Assembly: GCF_021155775.2 (NCBI RefSeq)
Contig: NC_060235.2
Location: forward strand, 29,428,607 to 29,492,606
DNA: 64,000 bases
Origin: Neodiprion pinetum
Taxonomy: Eukaryota; Arthropoda; Insecta; Hymenoptera; Diprionidae
Direction: 5' to 3'
Shown here: in pieces, positions 1-12,300 of the stretch
How the letters are laid out: each line of letters starts with the position of its first letter
Numbering within the stretch: position 1 is the stretch's first letter
Made by a program: the position numbers and the translations under genes
Notes under the pieces: generated by a model
What the model saw: only the letters and a program-made list of their open reading frames with translations
Told to the model about the DNA's origin: nothing
Databases searched by the model: none

Positions 1-480
1 AATCACCTGAGTCCATAATTTATCCGATAGCTCATTCTAAATGCATTTTTTTCGACATGCCTGTCAACGATATGTTCTTATAAAGTTTAATATTTTGTTT
101 TCACTCAACCTCAAATAAAATGAGTCAATATTTTTACGGTTTAAAATTGATTCTTTAAAGTGTCAAGAACAAGTATTATTTTTGGTGAAATTCAATGATG
201 AGCAACCATTTCCTTTAGTAAAGGTAAAAGAAAATATTCATAAGCTATGCGGCGTTACTAGGTGATCATCATACATCATACATAGTATGAAAGTTCGAAA
301 TCAGAGTTTGGATGTTCGGATGTTCGGTGGTTCAGAAAGTGACGTTACCCAAAATTTTTTTTCTCTTGACGTCATCGATCTGTAGTAATCGTAACGACCA
401 AAATCAGCTAGCCGAATTCCTCAGTCTGGAAACAACCGCGCAGTAGAGCGGACGTATGAGAATCGCGCTCCGCAGATTTC
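1..480. other. Intergenic, no feature seen
   Basis: AT-rich unique sequence. It contains a short repeat of TGTTCGG around 310-335 and nothing coding. Confidence 0.6.
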
Positions 481-1116
481 GTGTACCGGGTTCTCTACCT
501 CCTGGATCCTGCGCTCCGGGTCCGCTTCCTGGTGCAACTCGAGTTCCAGGACAAGCCCTCCGTGGTTTCTGCGCTTCAGGTCCACTACCTGGTGAAACTC
601 GACTTCCAGGACAAGCGCTCCGTAGTTCCTGCACTTCAGGTACGCTACCTGGTGAAACTTGACTACCAGGACAAGCGCTCCGTAGTTCCTGTGTTCCAGG
701 TTCACTACTAGGTGAAACTGGACGTCCAGGATAAGCGCTCCGTAGTTCTGGCTGGCCAGGTCCTTGGGCTGGTGATTTATGACTTTCACGAGTAATTTCC
801 CATGGTTCCTGCGCTCCAGGTCCTCTACCTGGTGGATCTCGACCTCCAGGACAAGTGCTGCATAGTTCTGGCTGTCCGGGTCTTTGACCTGGTGACTTTC
901 GACCTTCAGAACTAATTTTCCGTAGTTCTAGCTATCCAGGTCGTCCACTGGTGGATCTCAACCTTCAGGACAAGCGCGAAGCGCTCCATAGTCCTGGCTG
1001 TCCAGGTCCTTGACCTGGTGATTTTTGACCTTCACGAGTGATTTCCCGTGATTCCTGCGCTCCAGGTCCTCTATCCGGTGGATCTCGCCCTCCAGGACTC
1101 ACGCTCCGTAGTTACG
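481..1116. repeat. Minisatellite of 60-bp units, ten copies plus a partial one
   Basis: Units start at 511, 571, 631, 691, 751, 811, 871, 931, 997 and 1057. All are exactly 60 bp except the eighth, which is 66 bp (one base lost, seven gained in a GCGCGAA duplication). A half unit precedes at 481-510. The unit core reads CCAGGTCC..CTACCTGGTG then GACCTCCAGGACAAGCGCTC. Two subtypes occur. The pair at 751-870 (B then A) is repeated at 997-1116, giving a 120-bp higher-order unit. The first four copies are close to one another and the later ones have drifted. Because 60 is a multiple of three, several frames stay open over the first copies. Confidence 0.92.
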
Positions 1117-4100
1117 GTTTGTTGAAATTGTTGCTGTACATTCAATATCTACTAACAATGTTATCGACTAGACGTCGAGATTCACTATGTAAATTATTGT
1201 GTATGTATTGTAACGTTTTGGCGAACGTCACGAATTAAATACGGCTTCGTGAGCTTAATTAGCGAAGCAATCAAAGGCGGAAATTAAATATTGAGAAAAT
1301 GTTCTATGGGCAAGTAAATGTTTTCAGTTTAACGTCCGAAACAAGGCTGTTTTTACAATACTATCGGTGGACGCAGCAACCTTATTCATTTTATGTCATA
1401 TGAAGTATTAGGTACATGTCTTTTATCTGTGATGACTACTATCAGTTGAAAGCGAGCGCGTGGAGCGCAGCGAGCACAAAAACCAGCTACACTAGGTATC
1501 CGACCCCGAGCGATCTTTAGCGAGCGCGGGTTTTGAAGCTAGTAGATTTTAATTTTCGGAGCACTTGGGTAAATATTAAAAATGAACTTCAGATTAAAAT
1601 GAAATATGTTTTTCTCTATTCAATATAATTGAATGGCTTATAATATCACAAACACATTGTCCAACAGTCCATTTTTGCAAATCTATTATGATTCAAGGTC
1701 CGGTGCTGACTTCCTAATGTGACAAGTATTTGCTTGTAATCCAAAAGTCATATAACAATTACGCGTAATATCCTAGGAAAATGTGATACACGGATTTGTT
1801 TACATATGTCAGCGGTACGCCGGTGTTACAACTAAACTAATTAATTTGTGCAACGGGTGCAGATACACCGCTATGCTTATCTGGCACAAGGAAGAAACTC
1901 GGTTGAACTAGACGATAAACGTCAGGAATGAGTTGTCACGGTAAAGGACTAAAATGCGACATCTTGTTAACCATCCCAGAGCCACAGCATCGTCTCAATT
2001 ATACGCGCGTCAAGTCCCGGTGCGCAAGATACATCGAGTTTGGCGGCTAGATGCAGGCTAGACGCTGCCCGTCCAGGGTTGATTATCTACATTCCCGGTA
2101 TTCCTGCATTCCTCGTTGCGTTCATTACACCCCTCGGCGTTCCGTTGATCGTGCTCGCCTCAGTTTATACCCCGCGTATAACGGATACTCGCTTTTCTCG
2201 ACGATCTATGGCAGAGATTTCGTCAGAGTTTATATCGAAACTTTTCTACCCTCACTTGTGCAATGTGCTCTCTACTCTGCGCTTGCACGCTTTAATTTTT
2301 AGAAGAAAGTAAAATGACCAGAGTATGGAATGCCGAGGCGATGACGTTCTTCGATCGATGTGTCTCACAAAGATTAAACCATTTTCGGTAAAATTGGTGA
2401 TACATGAGAAAGCAAACGACGTGTCGAACACGCGGCTAACGATATGCAAGAACGAGCTGTTCGACCGTTCCCTGGGTCGAGTAATTGTAGTAAATATTAT
2501 CTACGGTCGGCCATTGTCACGCATTGTCAACGGCGTCGGGGATAGGAAATCATAGCAGAGAAATACCTCGGAGCTAAATTGTACTTCATACGCCGTCAGA
2601 AGAACAGCTCTCGTGATTTTCTGGTTTGTCTGACCGTTACACGTTATACTTACTCGTCGTTATTGATTGTGTATGGAAACGATGCACCTAGAAATAGAAA
2701 GCAGTCGATCAGTTAGTCCGATGTTGAGCGTGATAAATACCGCAAATCTTCTAACGTGTAGCGCATGTTGAACACGTTTGTGAATTACTTGACCGTATGG
2801 ACAAAACGAACGTTTCTCTCCGATTCGCCATTGCGTGGCGATAATCGGCGCTGAAGACTCGATCGACTTATAAGGAGTCGAAGCAAGTTATACAAAAATA
2901 AAAAAGAGAACGAAATATCGCTCGAGTATCTTATTCACTCTCTTTCTTGAGCTGAAAATTTTTCGCACAGACCGCGATACATGATCGCGTGTATCGCGAA
3001 TATACTCGCGCCTACCGACTATCTTTTAGCGAGAAATTAATTCGGAAGAAACGATGGAAGGCACGGCCATGGCTATCGGGCTGGCCTCGAAACGCGTGGG
3101 TCGAGAATCGGACAGGCTCGGGGTGCGCCAATGAGTTATCTCGATCTACACGCATCTCACTTCCATCCAACTTCTCGCGAGGCCATCGACACTTTGGGGG
3201 GAACAAGTGCAAAATCGTCCGAGCCTTCTGGCGCCTGCGTGAGTTGCTCGTGTGCGCCTCTTTGTGCATTACACGTATAGACCCGGTGTACGAGGCATAC
3301 CTATCCAAGCTCGATTTACCTGCAATGCAGTTGCAACGCAGACGAGCTGGGGCAAAAACATTCTTGCAGATTTAACGGACTCGGTCTTATTGGAATCGGG
3401 CGAAATTGATCCCTCCCATGAGGCGGAACCGCAAATAGGAAAAGTTTTATTGATAAAAGGAGAAGAAATTTCGGATCCGTATTATATTTTATTAAGGAAG
3501 AAAAGTTTCTACAAACTTGCCCATTTGGAAAGCAGAAAATATGAGAAAACTAAGAGCACCGTGACTTTCTTGTTCACTTCAAACCGGAAATAGCTGCAAT
3601 CGCGGACACCTGTCATCGCCATGAGTGAAATGAAGGATTTTTATGAACGCGATTTAACAACTAAATGATTTTGGCATGCTGACATATTCTGGGGACATCG
3701 CGAAAAGGAAATTATCCGCACCATTAGTTGTCTCCATTTTCACTGCAGTTATCAAAATCTGTGTCCGCCTATCAAGATTTGTTGCCAAACCTATCTCTCG
3801 GTGCAAATTTCCGGCTAGCTGTTCTAGGTCGGCGTTTCACATCTGTGGCATGATTTTCATCCGGTGAATCAATCCTTGTACTGGCCTAATGGACACACGG
3901 TGTAGAGTATGATACGTGCGGTGAGAAGTTAAGTCGTCGCAATTTGTCAGGATTGAGTTGCACTTACGGCTTGTTTAGTCTACCCCTTGTGCGCAAGTCC
4001 ATAAATAGATTTCGGTGAGCTGGGGAGACCAGCCTAAATTTAAGGTCTCGAATCATCCAAGACTTAGCCTAGGTTAGTCCTAGCCAAACGGTCTGTTTCG

Positions 4101-4362
4101 GGTTGTTAGTCAGGGTTAACGGGCTTGAGCAAATCCGAGACACAATAAATTCCTAATTGCAGGCTGTTGCTTACGCCTCCCGTAAGACCATGCACTCTCT
4201 AAACTTTGGAACCGATTGCTCAGAGATGCACCGATTTTTGGCTAGAATGTGCGATGCATAGCAGCCAGAATTAGCGAAGATTTGTTGTTTCGAATATTTC
4301 CCAGTTTCTCTTTGCAGTTTACGAAAAAATATGCATGTCAGATACATCGAAAAATGCATGTT
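1117..4362. other. Intergenic, no gene supported
   Basis: No frame over 128 codons and none with recognisable protein content. At 1450-1545 there is a CG-rich patch with AGCGAGCGCG twice and GAGCGCAGCGAGC, unlike its AT-rich surroundings. The overlapping frames around 2990-3590 on both strands show no domain. Confidence 0.6.
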
Positions 4363-4503
4363 ACACTGAAAATAAACGTAAGTCCGATATATGTTGCCTT
4401 AAATATATATGAGATATGTATTTTATATAAATTTTTAATATACAGACAATATGTACGGCAAATATTTTCAAAAAATATGTAGTGCATATGTTTAAATCAG
4501 TGT
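4363..4503. mobile_element. Possible small inverted-repeat element (MITE-like), about 140 bp
   Basis: The left end reads ACACTGAAAATAAACGTAAG. The reverse complement of the right end reads ACACTGATTTAAACATATG. They share ACACTGA and then TAAAC-TA-G in register, so the terminal inverted repeat is about 17-30 bp and imperfect. The interior is very AT-rich with no coding capacity. I see no clear target duplication (left flank GCATGTT, right flank GCACTAA). It could also be a chance AT-rich palindrome. Confidence 0.35.
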
Positions 4504-7500
4504 GCACTAAAGATTTATTAATCCTGGTCCATTAGACTTGAAAGGCCTGCTAATGACTGGGGCGATATTCCAATGAATTTATTAAAGCACATATATAATA
4601 AAGTATTTGTCATCAGTATACATCGTGATGCATTTATAATTAAGCTAGTCGACAAATCGGCCGCCATAAAATAAAAGATCAATGACATCTGCACTGCGAG
4701 GCCACTTAATATCATTGCAGGCGTTCCACCGCTCGACAACAGCTAAGTTCAAGCATTTGCTAACCGGGCTGCAGAAAGATTGAAGACCCTGAATAATTTT
4801 TCGATTCGCAAATCTGCATATCGAAACCGATATGCTTGGGCTGCCTTCAACAGTTTCATACATCGCGTCGATCACGGTTGAATGATCGATATTGAAGGAC
4901 GGTATAATATGATCGTAGACAATTGTAAATTTTCACAGTGTACCTTTGGACGATATTTTGAACTATGGTACGCAAATCATTAAGATCAGTTGAAATACAT
5001 CTCCAATTTTCATTGATCGAACTTTTTTCATTTTACGGATACAATGAGAAAGGCAAATTCTTTGACTCCCCATATTTGCATGCAGCTGTTATGGTCGATT
5101 TGACAAGTTTTTACGACCGAAAAGGTGGGATAAAATCCGTTTACTCATATTATTCAAGCTTTATGGCAAGATGATTGCAGCTTAGGCACTTCCGGTCTAT
5201 GCACGCTTCACTGCTCACTACAGACACGTCGGCACGTCATGTAATTCGCTCTCGGTTCCTCAGGCTGTCTAATTTCATCCCTGTGTCAATTACCACCCTC
5301 GATTATTATACCTTCGACTTACATGGAAATTTAGGAAACACTGGATGGAATTCAACGTAACCCGCAGCCGGCAACTGTTAGAATAATGAAAATGAATCTA
5401 AGAATCATTATAGCTCCTAAATATTTTACGTGAAATACGGTTTTCAACTCAAGTTCGTTCTTTCTCAAGTTTACGTAAATCTAAGTCTAAAGAATGCCCA
5501 ATCATATTCTTTTTTTGCCAGGATGGGATCCATCGGGCTTATCTGGTTCTCCTTCTAGCGTTGAGTACATGGCATTAGCCTTTTTTCGGAAGAATATTCA
5601 CGGTGGTTTTGGGGTAGCTCGTACAGTAACCTAAAAGCTGTGCGAATCCCTCAAATATTGTCTATATATATGTAAGCAAGGGACAGATTTTATCGGGACC
5701 TATACCTGCCTTTTAGCCTCCTTTATTTTGCAGCATATGTAATCCCGGTTTGATCCCGATCCCAACAAGTGAGTGTCGGTATATTTTTACGCCGCGTGAA
5801 CCAACACAGTACCTACCTTCCTACCGTATATATCTCGATGATAAAGTGCTTATCTCCCGTGCGGGAAAAAGGGTAAAAGTGACGATCGATCTTTCCGACT
5901 TGTCAAAATGCACAATTTTTCTTTTTCTCAATACGAAATTTTGCTACACAATTATTAGGCAGCGACAACAATCTTGAGCAACTTGGCGATCACTTGTACG
6001 TAGTTTGCAAATTCCACGTTGTTATATTTCTGCTTCACTAACCTTGAGTATTTTTTTTCACTGCGCATTTTGACATTTGACGTGAGCTTGCACGAAGTTA
6101 AAGATTCGACCTGAAACATCCGTTTGCGAATAGTGAGATCAAATTCTTTGGTTATCCACCCCAACGGCTATTCTTCTTCCTGACACTTTTCTTTTAGTAT
6201 TAAAGTCCTCGGGAATCCTTCGGGAATTTGGGATTTGAAAAAGGTCTTGAGATCGCACCTGATCAGGAAGCCGAAAGAGCATGAAAGTCGAATTTTATCA
6301 GCGTCTGCACGCGCAACGATATGAGATCATTTTCTTTTCCGTCTTCCCCGTTGGACCGAAAGCTAAAATCCTCGTGTTTTAACGGTCGAAAGCTGCAGGA
6401 ATGGCGTGAAATTAATGCGATGTGCCATGTTGATCCCTGTCCACTTCCTCCGCCACCAATTTACCCTTGATCCGCAGGATTCCCCGAGCCCCGTTCAGGG
6501 TACCCGGTAGCACGTTTGCTGTTCTGAGCGTATAAATCTGCGGTGATTAACACGGCCCGAGCCGCAGTCTGGGCCCGTTAAACTTCACTCCATCAATATC
6601 ACAGCGCTGGCAGATAGTGTTCGCTCGTTTCACTTCGTCCCTCCAGATTCTCTTCCGAATTACCTGCCGTCTGCAGACTGCTCTGCCAAAAGGTCAAAAT
6701 CAATCCTAAACAGCTAACCGAACTCGTTTACCTTGATTTCAACATTGGTGAAGCGATCACTTTTTCCCTATTTCACTGTATTTTTAACTATCGTAAACAC
6801 ATCAGGATTCGAATTGAAATCAGTCAAGTCTTCAACCGTTACTCGTAATGACAGAACCCTAATCAATCTATTAATAGCATGGATAGCAAGACCGGGAAGT
6901 TTTGAAACGTAAAATTACACACGAAGTTGGGTTTTTTTCTGTGAAAGTCTCCAAGTCAACGTCAGCAGATCGATAACCGGAGTTATATTTTAGCTCATCT
7001 GTATACCGATGCTGGGTTGGAGACTTTCAGAGAAATCGCTTAGTATAATAACAGGAATTACACTTGGTTCTTTTAAATTAGAACTGACTTATTTTTATAC
7101 TACTGGCTAGTACCGAATTTGCGACGTTCAACATTTTTAATGACAGTCTTCAGATCGGGGGCGAGTCTCATTCGAGAAAATCCAACCGATAAAGACCGTC
7201 ATTACCCAGAAAAAAATGACTTTAGTGACGCGAAGGTTACGCTGTCATCTCAAATCCCAGTGAAGTGGGATCCATGAGCAATTTCAGCCTTCAATAATTT
7301 CATATACTTATTTTTCGTGTCATAAACGCATAAGATGTCATTTTCATATCTTATTTTCATCACACCAACAAATGACATAATCACGGAATGTGTTCTTCGT
7401 GCTGTAGGAATTGTCTGACAAATCGTCCCCAGTAAGTCGGTAATGTGCGTATATTTCTTCGCCTGATGAGACGCCCCATTGAAGAAGGCTCAGGATTCCG

Positions 7501-10500
7501 AAAAGATTAAGTTATTAGATTAAACCCGATCCGCCCAGCCACTTTATCTAAGATCCGATAAAGATCAAGGCGCAGTACCGGGTCCCTGAAGCCGGAGGCT
7601 GCAGGATTCCAAAGGTGATTTCACCCTTTTGTTCTCCTTGTTGCATTTTTCGGCTACCCGCGGATTAATAAGAGCAGGCCCGATCCGGTCGCGTATATCG
7701 GTACCATCTCCTCCGCAAAATTGGCGATCAATCCTGCCTTGGGCCTAAATTACGGATATTACTACAGCGCAAATGTGTCGGGAGGAAGATTCTCCTATAC
7801 GGCGGTCTCGCATGACACGCGAGTCACTGTAACCGGCCCCTGGTACCTGTAGATTGGACCTTCGCCCAATTATTTCGGATTTTATTAGCCCCGGATGATG
7901 AATCGGAGTTAATTGATGCTCGGCTCCCTCGCGCAGATTGTCAAACATTCCAACCCTTTGAATCTTCACTGTACAAGAGAATAATCGCACAGTTTTTAAG
8001 AATTTCCTGTTGCGTGTATCAATTAGCGCAATGGTCGCGGGGAAAGTTGGAATAATTTTTATTATTCGTTATATGTATGTCTGAGCTTTGGGAAGTGAAG
8101 CTACGACTATTTAACGTAGAATAATACCGAACCTACATATGTTGCGGAACGACGGTGAATACCGCGAGCAAATCAACACCGGAATAGCGCGAATGTTCAC
8201 TTCGAACGCCTCCGGCCTTCCCTTGGGATGTTTTAATTTAATTACAGATTATTAACTTGGACTGTGTAATTATATCCCTCTATATCCGACGGGCTTTCGC
8301 ACTTTCGTTACGTCTGTCGTTCTCCGGCTCTCGTGCTGGTTTAATTGTTCCTCTTCATTTCCCTCTGTTTGACTTGCGTGATATGAGCTCACACACTATC
8401 ATACACACGTCAGCGTTACGCATCAGAAAAACAAGCTCAAAAAGTTATCAGCACAATTACACCTAGAATATCAAACAATTAATTAATTATTAAATAATCG
8501 ATGTAGGTACTAAATATAGTCAATAATTTTCATCTTTAGGTAATTGACTTTGTGCTGCGTGAAATAAAGCTGCACGCTTTTAATTGTTGTGTACCTTATA
8601 GGTTTGAAAAGACTCGGCTGAAATCCGAGTATCAACGGTTAAAAGATGTCGAGATTTGTACAGCATGGTGCCAGCAGTCGATCGAAAATCGCGTGCGGGT
8701 CACATCACGGGCGTAATTTTACGTTGTATGTTTATCAGGAACAAGGCTTGGTTGCCTTGTTCCCTGATACCGCGTCGATTTCAACCATCCATAATTCTCA
8801 TTCAAACCCTGCGCAGTTTCTTTCCACACATTTCTCCTCTCTACTTTTCTCGCATACCTTTTCCTCGCGGTACAATCGCTCGTGTGCACATTCCTGATAC
8901 ATAACATGAATATGCAAGTATATAACCTAGTCATGTAAACGGATTTCGATCGGCAAGTGAAAATAATACTCGACACGCAAGCTTATTCTCGACTTGACAC
9001 GTTCTTTAGGATTTTTCTCCGCGTTCAGTTATTTCTACATTCTATGCTTTACGTTTGATGGTATGTTTACTTCAAAAGATTTGTCACGCATACTTGCGCG
9101 TACTTTTCCCGATGGATTGGAAACATTTTATCAAGATTCATCCGGAAAATACTCAGGAGAAATTGGGCCCCTTAAACGTTTAAGTTCGTAACGGAACAGC
9201 ATTAGTATTTCATTTTGCCGCGACTTGGAGCCCACTTGCAGGACAGCCATCACCGAGACCGATGGGCGTTGGACGCCTAGATAATTGGTCTAAGCGTTTC
9301 GTGTTAGAATTCCGGAACTAGAAAGGAACAAAAAGAAATACAAAAAATGGTGGTCGACACGGGTAAAAATCTTGACCTCACAAGGCTGTGAGAATTTTTC
9401 GTCCGGGCCACCCAGAAGGCGACAAATTATCATCAGGCTGAAAACAAGTAAAAATCAAAGGATCGCTTATGCCCATCACTTAACTCTTTATAGACACTCG
9501 CGGGGATGAATTTAAGGATGAAGATAGTTATAACAAAGTCCCGTATCATTACAACGATTCGCCACAGACATCGGCGTGATATGCAGTGGGCATCTATCAG
9601 GTCTAATTATACATTTTACATCGGGCACATTACGGGGAGGATCAGATTTTATTTTTTGTATCTGCTGTAGGGTGATGAATAACGCTGTGTCGTACCACCG
9701 ACGTCATTGCGTAACATGCCGGTCTCAATTTTCATCGAACTGGCAAAGTTTTCTGTGTATCGCATGTTTCGAGATCTCTCTAGGATAGCTGAAACTTTGA
9801 CGAGGAAATGCAAGTCGCCAAATGTCGCGATTGTGCAAACCGAACGTCTAGCTGGTCTAGTTTGTCCTTCTACTTTTCTTCTACTTTTTCCCGCACTGTC
9901 TTCCGTGCCGCGAGACAACAAAGTTTGAAATCTTGTAGCTGCATTTTTGCTTTAAATACACTTTGCCAAGTTTTGTGCTGCATACGTGCCGCATGGTTGG
10001 TACAAAGTTGGTAAACACGATACGTACACTGGGCAAACTTTGCGGAGTATATATAACGGGTGTAATTTAGGTGTATATCGCCGGCGAGCGTGCATGGAAA
10101 AGCTAATTCAATTTTATAAGGCCAATCTTTCGTTACCTCGCGCATAGTTAAACGTGATATACAACACGTCAACTGTATTAACGAACCAGTTTATATACGC
10201 TCACCTGATTCACTGTATTCAACCCATCGCAGTCACGCACGCGCCGACGAATTAACCATCCAGGTATTCGAATATAAGGCCATGCTTTCGCATCTAACAA
10301 CTAATTACTATCAACTCGAGGGCTTTGCTCCCTTCCTTCCTCTTCCACAAAACCCAAGCAAAAACCAAGCTTCAAGTTGTTGAAGATATCTCCCATTCGA
10401 TTCAACAACTTTCGGCACCTTTGGTTTCGTTTCATTTTAAGACGGTCAGAAAACACAGGTTCGATAATCATTGGCGTTCTGGTCAATTCCTATCTGTAGA

Positions 10501-12300
10501 GTCATCCAAAATATAGAGATCTCGTTCCTTCAAGTGACGCGGACAATTTGGATATACGGTCATGTTGCAGAAACATTTTCCTTCCGTTTTCATCTGATTC
10601 TTATATCCCACTGAGCATTGAGGTCAGAGGCTACACCAACCCGAAAAAGAGCCGGTTATGGCAAAGTGGAAGGAGGAAATAGGACGAAAAGGACGAAGGG
10701 ACGGTAGTTCCTTGGAGGTTATTAGCGAGCTGGCCGGCCATCGGCGAACCGTCCGACGTAAGAATTTCGCCAAAGATGGCATCTCAACGACGGTAGTCGG
10801 CGAGCGTGTCTCTTTCGTTTAATTACATCTCACATCGGGCTTTCCCTGAAGGTTGCTACCACCTCTCGACCGACGAAACGTTTATCATTCCCAGCGTTAA
10901 GCGTGTCATCGTCCGCGTAAATGTCGCCACCGGGTAAAGCTGCCTTTTATAGTAGGGTTGTGCTCTGTTCGTGTTCGAGCAGGGAACGAGCGGCAACTCC
11001 GTGTGAAAGTGAAAGCCACGGTGTCGAGCCGCTCCTGCGGTATTTCATGTTGGAATAATTTGACAAATATTTCACCAATGCGGTACAAGGCGCTCAGGAT
11101 TTTCTCTACAAGTTGATCATACTTTGACAGAATGTGAGGGAAGTCAGTGAGACGCGCCGTTGCAACTGCAGGGATAAATTATCTTATTGGTCAAAATTTT
11201 GATTAATTCGAATTGTGCCAAAGAGTTGGAATCCCGAATTATTTCATTCTGATAATTCGTTGAAATTGAGTTTTCCTGAATGAGGTGTCGAGGTGATTAA
11301 GCTCGAGAGAAACTTTTGACAAGTGAGACGATTCAGAATTTTGATCGTTGATCGGAGGGCTTTACCTTCCAGACTGATAAACGCGGATAATTTAAGAATC
11401 TGAGCCGCTCGGTACTATTTGGACGCCGAGAAACGAGTCGCGGAATGAGGATCAGCGCCGCATGTACGGAACCCGATGAGCAAGAATGATAAAACAGAAT
11501 TCCGTCAGAGAGGCGATTCCGTGCTGGAAGTTATATCGAGCGGCCCTCGACTCGGCTCGCAAACTGGCTGGATTACATTTATAAACCTCCCCACTGTGCA
11601 GCCCTCTGTCCGCCCCCCATAGCTGGAGGTATTTAAATAAATACACCCGTTGGCCCAACACGCCACGATTTATGAGATTATTAAATTATATTATGTAGAG
11701 CACGATGGCGTAGATAAGATTGTTTCGTTCTCCGTTCCGACGGTGTGGAAGGCTTGTCTGCCACGAAATGGCAGCTAAAACCCGCGTTACCGGATCTTTA
11801 CGGTTCCCCCCGGCGGGTGCGATCCCGCGATTGCACTTACCAAGACAATTAACGTCCGCCCGGCTGTATTGCATCCAATTTTAACTGGCCCCGCGTGGTA
11901 TAACAATTGTGATGCATTCTTACCCTCGACTATTAACAAGTTTTTGTGATGCCTGGAATAGCCGAGCCGGTGATCGGGATCTTTAACACACGCCGGAAAG
12001 CAACTCTAAAACAACTCTGCTGGAGGATCCACTAATGAACCCGGCATCAGGTCAGGAATAAGTTCTTTATTAATCCTGACCCGGCGTTTCAACCTGAAGT
12101 CGGAAGACGCGCGCAGGCGGACGGGAAGGATTAAATCGGAGTTTGTCTCATAAACGTCAACCGGTAATATCTCGGATTTTACCGAGATGACGCGTTAATG
12201 ATCGTGTCTCGAGAATCTTACAGTATTCGAGACGGGGCGCGACTGCACAGCCGTAACGTGTTTACGAAGTGAGACGAACAACGAACGCGCACTTATAATC
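4504..12300. other. Intergenic, mixed composition, possible regulatory blocks
   Basis: No gene supported. Composition alternates between AT-rich DNA and compact, more GC-rich, apparently non-repetitive blocks at about 6400-6620, 7480-7960 and 10600-12260. These contain homeodomain-type cores (TAATTA, GATTA) next to CpG-containing stretches, and their frames are all short. They could be enhancers or conserved non-coding elements of a gene outside the window, but only sequence comparison would show that. Confidence 0.4.

Noticed and set aside
421..789. Minus-strand open frame of 122 codons with 20-residue repeats
   Set aside because: It is the reverse reading of the 60-bp minisatellite, which keeps several frames open at once. 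No evidence favours this frame.
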